Assembly (NCBI GenBank): GCA_013396525.1
Contig: VWYX01001139.1
Location: 1 to 64,000 of the forward strand
Direction of reading: 5' to 3'
Origin: Chaetorhynchus papuensis
Lineage: Eukaryota; Chordata; Aves; Passeriformes; Rhipiduridae
Length of the DNA: 64,000 nucleotides
Shown here piece by piece: positions 59,201 through 64,000 of this stretch (position 1 is the first letter of the stretch; each line of letters opens with the position of its first letter). The translations under genes were made by a program, and so were the position numbers. The notes below the pieces were generated by a model that did no database searches, was not told the DNA's origin, and saw nothing but the letters and a program-made list of their open reading frames with translations.

Positions 59201-59770
59201 GGAGCTGGAGGCACAGGCAGTTGTATACAGCCAGGGCAACACTGTTCTTGCTAGGGATGGTCTAGTGCATCTCTGCACAACATGGACTGGAGCAATGAAA
59301 TGCAATGGGTCATGGGTTGTGTCCCTCATGTGTTGGTGGCTACTTGCGTGGTGTCTTTGCTCCATATTCCCCGAGTCTGGTATCTCTGTAGTGTGACTTC
59401 AATATGGTAGGAAGATTTCTGGGTCCATGAGACTGCACGGTCTACTGGGCTAGTACTTTAGAGCTGTTCCTTTTTGCTGTCCAGGAGTTCTAACATTGGT
59501 ATTTCTTTATTTGTTGCTATAGCCTTTAATTTTCCTTGCTCCTTTCTGGATGCATGAGAATAACATAAATGTCTGAATTTTTTACCCTCTTTTTAGCTGA
59601 GTGTAGTTCCTTGTCATCTGTAGCAGCCTCAGCCTAAATAGGCAAGGGCTTCAAGGTTTAATTTCCAGAATTTTTGAATTCCTACTACTTTCCCTTAACT
59701 GATTTGGAAACTAGAGCTGTGCTCAAGATCATATCCACTTCCATTTCCTTGAGTCTCCTTCTTCATGCAG

Positions 59771-59845
59771 ACTAATGACAACCTGGAAATATTTTTGTCC
59801 TCTGATGGACAAGTTGTTAATTTCATCCTTCACAATAGGAATAAG
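59771..59845 (+). CDS. Candidate exon of an unrecognised gene (segment D)
   Basis: A long pyrimidine tract and acceptor ttcttcatgcag precede 75 bp ending AAG|gtaatt. In phase 0 it reads TNDNLEIFLSSDGQVVNFIL and then HNRNK. A second frame is also open, so the reading frame rests on its neighbours. Confidence 0.3.
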
Positions 59846-60047
59846 GTAATTAAATATCTCCTCTTCTTAATACTAGCTTTGTACAACGATTATGTTAAAC
59901 CGAACACACAAATACCAAATTGCTTTGCTCTTTGCAGTCGTCTTTCATCCCCTAGATATGTATTTAAATCCAAAACCAAATTCTAAGGAGAGATACTTTT
60001 GCTTAATCTCTCTGTTCTTCTCCCGTTGTTTACTTTGCCTTTAACAG

Positions 60048-60147
60048 GACTTGCAGCTTAGTCTCCAAGCATGTGTTACTGCCTGTACGTGGATAGTCCT
60101 CCCTGAAGTAATGGGAAGAACTCTTCAGCTAGTGGGTATTAGCACAG
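60048..60147 (+). CDS. Candidate exon of an unrecognised gene (segment E)
   Basis: Acceptor tttgcctttaacag and donor gtcagt bound 100 bp, open only in phase 0. It reads DLQLSLQACVTACTWIVLPE and then VMGRTLQLVGIST. It joins segment D in frame and exits in phase 1. Confidence 0.3.
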
Positions 60148-61472
60148 GTCAGTACTGAGTAACCCACTGAAGGTGATTCGAGTAATCCATAGACCTGCAC
60201 CAGCTCATCAGTTTCTATTCTTGCACTAAGTCCTACCCAGGCAATTCATTGCAGCAGCAGGTGATTGTTTTTGCTTCTCTGTGTTTCAAGGGCTGCCCAA
60301 GGAGAGGTTAAATACTGTGGTGATGGTATGGACTGTGGGCATGTCCATGTCTCAACAGCATCTACGGAAGAAAAGGAGAGCTGTCCTGGCAAACATGATG
60401 GGGAGCAGTCACAAGGGTTGCTGAAGCAATTCTTGTGACACATTAGTAGAACAGGATCTTGTTAATGGATTAGTGTTTAAGACAATTCTTCAGCATTCTG
60501 CAAGTCAGGGCAGTTCTAGATAATGTACATTTCTCAATTAGGGAAGAGATTGACAAGGCGGCAGGAGGCTCCAAACAGAAAAATTTCTACACGGTAGTTT
60601 AATAAGGAGGAGAGTTTTTTTAGGATTATCCTAAGTGAGAGACTGATTGAATGCCGCTTGACTCAGAGCCTTAGGTGACACTATACGGTTTGCTCTTAAG
60701 GGCACAAAGGAAGAAAAACAAAATGGAAAAAAAGTGAAGATTCACAGGTATAAAAAATTACTTCTTTATCCACTGGCTTTGGACCTCTCTCCATCTGCTT
60801 GCAATACATATGAGTTCAATTAAGTTCATAATACAACAATAAAAAAGGACAGCTGAAGATATAAGTTTGGTTGTGCTGTAAGCTCTGCTGTAAGTAATAC
60901 CCAGTTTGTACACAAGCTGTTTGGACTGGTTGCTGCTGAGCAGAATCCTGGCTATTCTGTAGCTTGTGCTGATACAGTTTCTAGCAAAGTAACCTACCCT
61001 GTTAGTGTTTTGTTAGGGACAAGTCAAAGCAGCGTTCTAAAATAAGGAAGTTATCAAATGCCTTTTCAAAGGCTGAAACAGCACTTACATTTGTTTGCTT
61101 ATGGCTTGCTTACTGTATCCTTTATGCAAGGAATGAGAATGAAGTCATAGGATGTGGGATTATGTAGGTGGCACTAAAGGTGACACGAAATGTATCAGAG
61201 CATTTGTGGATGAGACAGGATAGTGAACTCTTTATGGGGAAACTCCAAGCTCTGTGCAAGCCATGTAGGAAACTTTGGAGCTTAAGATAAAGCTGTGAAC
61301 CTGCTCTGGGAATCAGTCACATCTACCCCTTCATGGATTTCCTTCTTTCTCTGTAACAACTGAGCCAGGGTTAAGTGACATATATGCCTTGCTACCATAG
61401 GGTGTTCCTGCTCAGACATCACTAATTTTTTTTTTAAAGTCTAGCTTTGTGTTAAATTTCTTCCATCTTCAG

Positions 61473-61562
61473 TTCCTGCAGTTACTGTGCCTGAGGGATA
61501 CTTAGACTCTCGTGTTCAGAGGGACTTGACATCAGCAAGACGATCTGGTTTGGACATACCAG
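61473..61562 (+). CDS. Candidate exon of an unrecognised gene (segment B)
   Basis: Acceptor ttccatcttcag precedes 90 bp open only in the frame set by segment E's exit phase. It reads PAVTVPEGYLDSRVQRDLTS and then ARRSGLDIP. The donor (gtagac) is weak. Confidence 0.3.
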
Positions 61563-62441
61563 GTAGACGCATATTTTGACTTGAATTAAACAGACTCTTA
61601 ATAAAATAAACTTAGCAACAAGTCCTCTGGTAGTGGTGATCAATCAGTCATGACTTGATGACAGTCTCAGCTACAGTGGTGTGACCAAGTGAAAAAACGA
61701 AATGTGGGTGAAGGTCCTTATGTATTGAAAACTCCTCTTGTTTCCTGAAGTTTCATAATGAAAGATATTCCCTCAATAAAATGAGAAAGGAAAGGTTTAG
61801 TAGTTATTGTTTGTGTGGGCCTGATAAAGGATATTCCCTTTTGTGAAAGTACAAGCAAACTAAGAGACAAGCCAAGTTGTAAGGTGTGTAGGGTGTATAC
61901 GCTTCTTTTTTCCTCATACAGAAGTTTGAATATGCCTTTAGTCACTTTAAAATGACTATTTGAAAATACATTTTTGCTTACTATTTAAATATAGCCAATA
62001 TGCTACTCTGCAACTAAGATACTTGTGTGCAACCACGAGGAAAAGCATAAGCTATGGAATTTGAACTTGCAATTGTAATGGGTAACAAGAGAGTTGTGTT
62101 GCAAACTTTTTTGTGACGTTAATTATACAGGTCTTACCTTTTCCATTCCAATTTTCCCATCCTGTAGGCAGCCTTTCTTTCTTTCCCAAATGTGGCTGTA
62201 GATCACAACTGCAACACAGTTGCAGTGTCCTGTGCTGAGGACTGGACTCTCTTAAACTTGTGGCTACAAAGGTGTGGTGAGGTGTGTGCCTCAAGAGCTG
62301 TGATTGTGTTGACTTTTTCTTGAAGGAAAAGGAATTTGTCAGGCAGGAGCCTCTGCCAATGCAAATATTCTCTCAGGAGTTTTCTATTCTAATGTTAATT
62401 TAGAATTGTTATGAATAAGGGGGTTTTTATTTCCTTGGCAG

Positions 62442-62572
62442 GTGTCTTGGTAACTGGACAGCTTTGGAGGAGAAAAGTTGAAAAACATGCTTGGCTCATC
62501 AATCACCAATGCATTAATGTCATCTCAGTGTCCCCATGTGAAAGAAAAAGTAACTTTCTGCCTTGACTTCAG
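62442..62572 (+). CDS. Candidate exon of an unrecognised gene (segment C)
   Basis: Acceptor tttccttggcag and a consensus donor gtaagt bound 131 bp. In the phase left by segment B it is open for 40 codons but meets TGA at 62564. In another frame it is open from 62454 to the donor and contains MLGSSITNALMSSQCPHVKE. An inner acceptor at 62461 (aactggacag) would fit the second reading. Which frame is real, if either, is unclear. Confidence 0.25.
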
Positions 62573-64000
62573 GTAAGTACCTGTTGTATACCATACCTCA
62601 CCTGCTTTGCAAACTTTGTAAGGATCTAAGAAAATAACAGTATATGTCTGAAATTAATTTCAAACAAGAGTGGCAAATTTTGGTCATGTGCAAGACATGA
62701 GGTGCTTTGCTTTAAGCTCTCTCAGATCAGAAACTCTATCCAGCTAAACTGGCAGGTCAGACCACATTTTGCTCAGGACACAGATGGGAAAAACATCTAT
62801 TCCAAGCTGTCAGTTGTTCTATCAAAGGATTAATAGTACTTTCCTATTGTTATGAAGGAGTGCCTGGCAGCTAAATGAACTAGATCCTTGTGGAATAATC
62901 AGTGGAGGAGACCTAGAGAATATGAAATACAGCAGTCAGATTATGGTCCTTCCTGAGAGTGTTTTTTAAAATTCCAGTGATTTGAGTCAAGAAATTCTTG
63001 GATCACAAAGCTGAATCATCATGTTTAAGAGCTCTATGGGACATTTTCTTCCATAAAACTGATTGTTCCATTTGAATGTGCAAAATATTTGACGTTTTAC
63101 CTACCTTGCAGCAAAGAGTCACGTACCTGACCTCTTTATTATATGTCAGTATTTTCTTGTGCTTATTTTAAATCGGCCACTCTTGTTTGAAGTCCCCTAG
63201 TAATTGCATGAGGAGAAACAGTGAACAGTGGTTTCCTGTTCACTTCACTACTCCACATGATACTCTCTAGACCCCTATCCCTTCCTCTGTACCTTTGTCA
63301 GGTTGCACAATCCTGTCTGTTTGAGCATCCCATACATAGAAGCTGCTTTGTTCCTTTGATCAGCTGTACTGCTTCTTTCAGGACCTTTTTGACTGCTCCT
63401 GAGTTAATATTTTCATAGGAGACTCTGCCTCAGTCTTATTTCTGAAAGGAATAATAACTCAGCTCCTGACACCTAGGGTGTAGGGTTAGGACTGGGGGTT
63501 TTTTAATATGCTTTATACTTTTTAATTCCAAAGTTCATGAGTTATTTCATTACACAGAATCTCAATATTATCAGATGTTTCTGCAGCATGCTGTAGTTTT
63601 TCTCTGTACTGTGGTAACTAGACAGTTATTGTATGATTGTCATCTCAGTATTTCTTTTTTCCAGACCATTTATGAGTATAGCAGAGATAGTGAGCTGGCT
63701 TCAGAAAAAGCATTATCATTTATTTATTTTATTTACTTGTTCCAAAAGCATTTATTGTTTTTTAGATACCGTTATGTTTAGCTTTGGTCTTCCTCAAGGT
63801 TTTTTTTTCCCCGTTGCCAGGCAGGATGCATTTGCTCTGTGACTAACATGATGTCTTGAAATAGTCTCTCTGTCTCCAGAAAACATGTGCTTTAAGGTTT
63901 CTCTTTTAGGGGGTTTTTATAATTTTATATTATTGAAATTCACCATGTCAGTAGTTGATCTGGTTTTGGGTGTCTGTAGAAATGCTGAATCTGATGCTGA

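Larger units (their letters stand above)
56542..64000. other. Remainder of the window, no recognised gene
   Basis: Apart from the exon-like segments listed separately, I see no supported gene, RNA gene or recognised repeat family. A 208-codon minus-strand open frame (56542-57168) overlaps a 137-codon plus-strand one; neither has clear splice context. Confidence 0.4.

Noticed and set aside
1..64000. CRISPR arrays, bacterial operons, tRNA or rRNA genes
   Set aside because: The window is vertebrate nuclear DNA; no regularly spaced repeats and no intact cloverleaf or rRNA sequence were seen.

Overview
The window reads as vertebrate nuclear DNA, almost certainly avian. Two genes can be rebuilt exon by exon. 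Several CR1 LINE copies carry the ATTCTATG-type 3' end seen in birds, and two LTRs resemble families I associate with passerines; the passerine part is inference. There is one ambiguous base (N at 12408).

Region 1 (about 4.1-17.1 kb, + strand) is a UGT2 (UDP-glucuronosyltransferase) locus. Three complete first exons lie in a row (4330-5062, 6739-7453, 9218-9941). Each encodes a signal peptide and an aglycone-binding half, and each ends in the same phase with the residues V-L-G. They are followed by one set of common exons 2-6 (149, 132, 88, 220 and 277 bp). No exon 2-6 copy was seen between the first exons, so each first exon is predicted to splice to the shared block. This is a UGT1-like layout, known in mammals for the UGT2A1/UGT2A2 pair. 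Predicted products are 532, 526 and 529 residues, differing in the acceptor-binding half and sharing the UDP-glucuronate-binding half and membrane anchor. One LTR sits about 300 bp upstream of the third first exon. A second, CpG-rich LTR with 5-bp target duplications lies in intron 2.

Region 2 (about 19.6-40.5 kb, - strand) is YTHDC1, the nuclear N6-methyladenosine reader. All 17 coding exons are found with consistent phases and give a 704-residue protein. Its promoter is a CpG island at about 40.0-40.6 kb with NRF1 and YY1 type motifs. YTHDC1 and the UGT2 locus converge tail to tail, with about 2.5 kb between their predicted poly(A) sites.

Region 3 (about 40.8-42.0 kb) holds two neighbouring CR1 copies just upstream of the YTHDC1 promoter. 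Region 4 (42-64 kb) is AT-rich and contains no gene I recognise. In it, four exon-like segments (55150, 59771, 60048, 61473) have good splice signals and mutually compatible phases on the + strand, and a fifth (62442) may follow. They may be internal exons of a gene running out of the window; this is low confidence. The region also has a perfect 24-nt palindrome and a 14-bp perfect hairpin.
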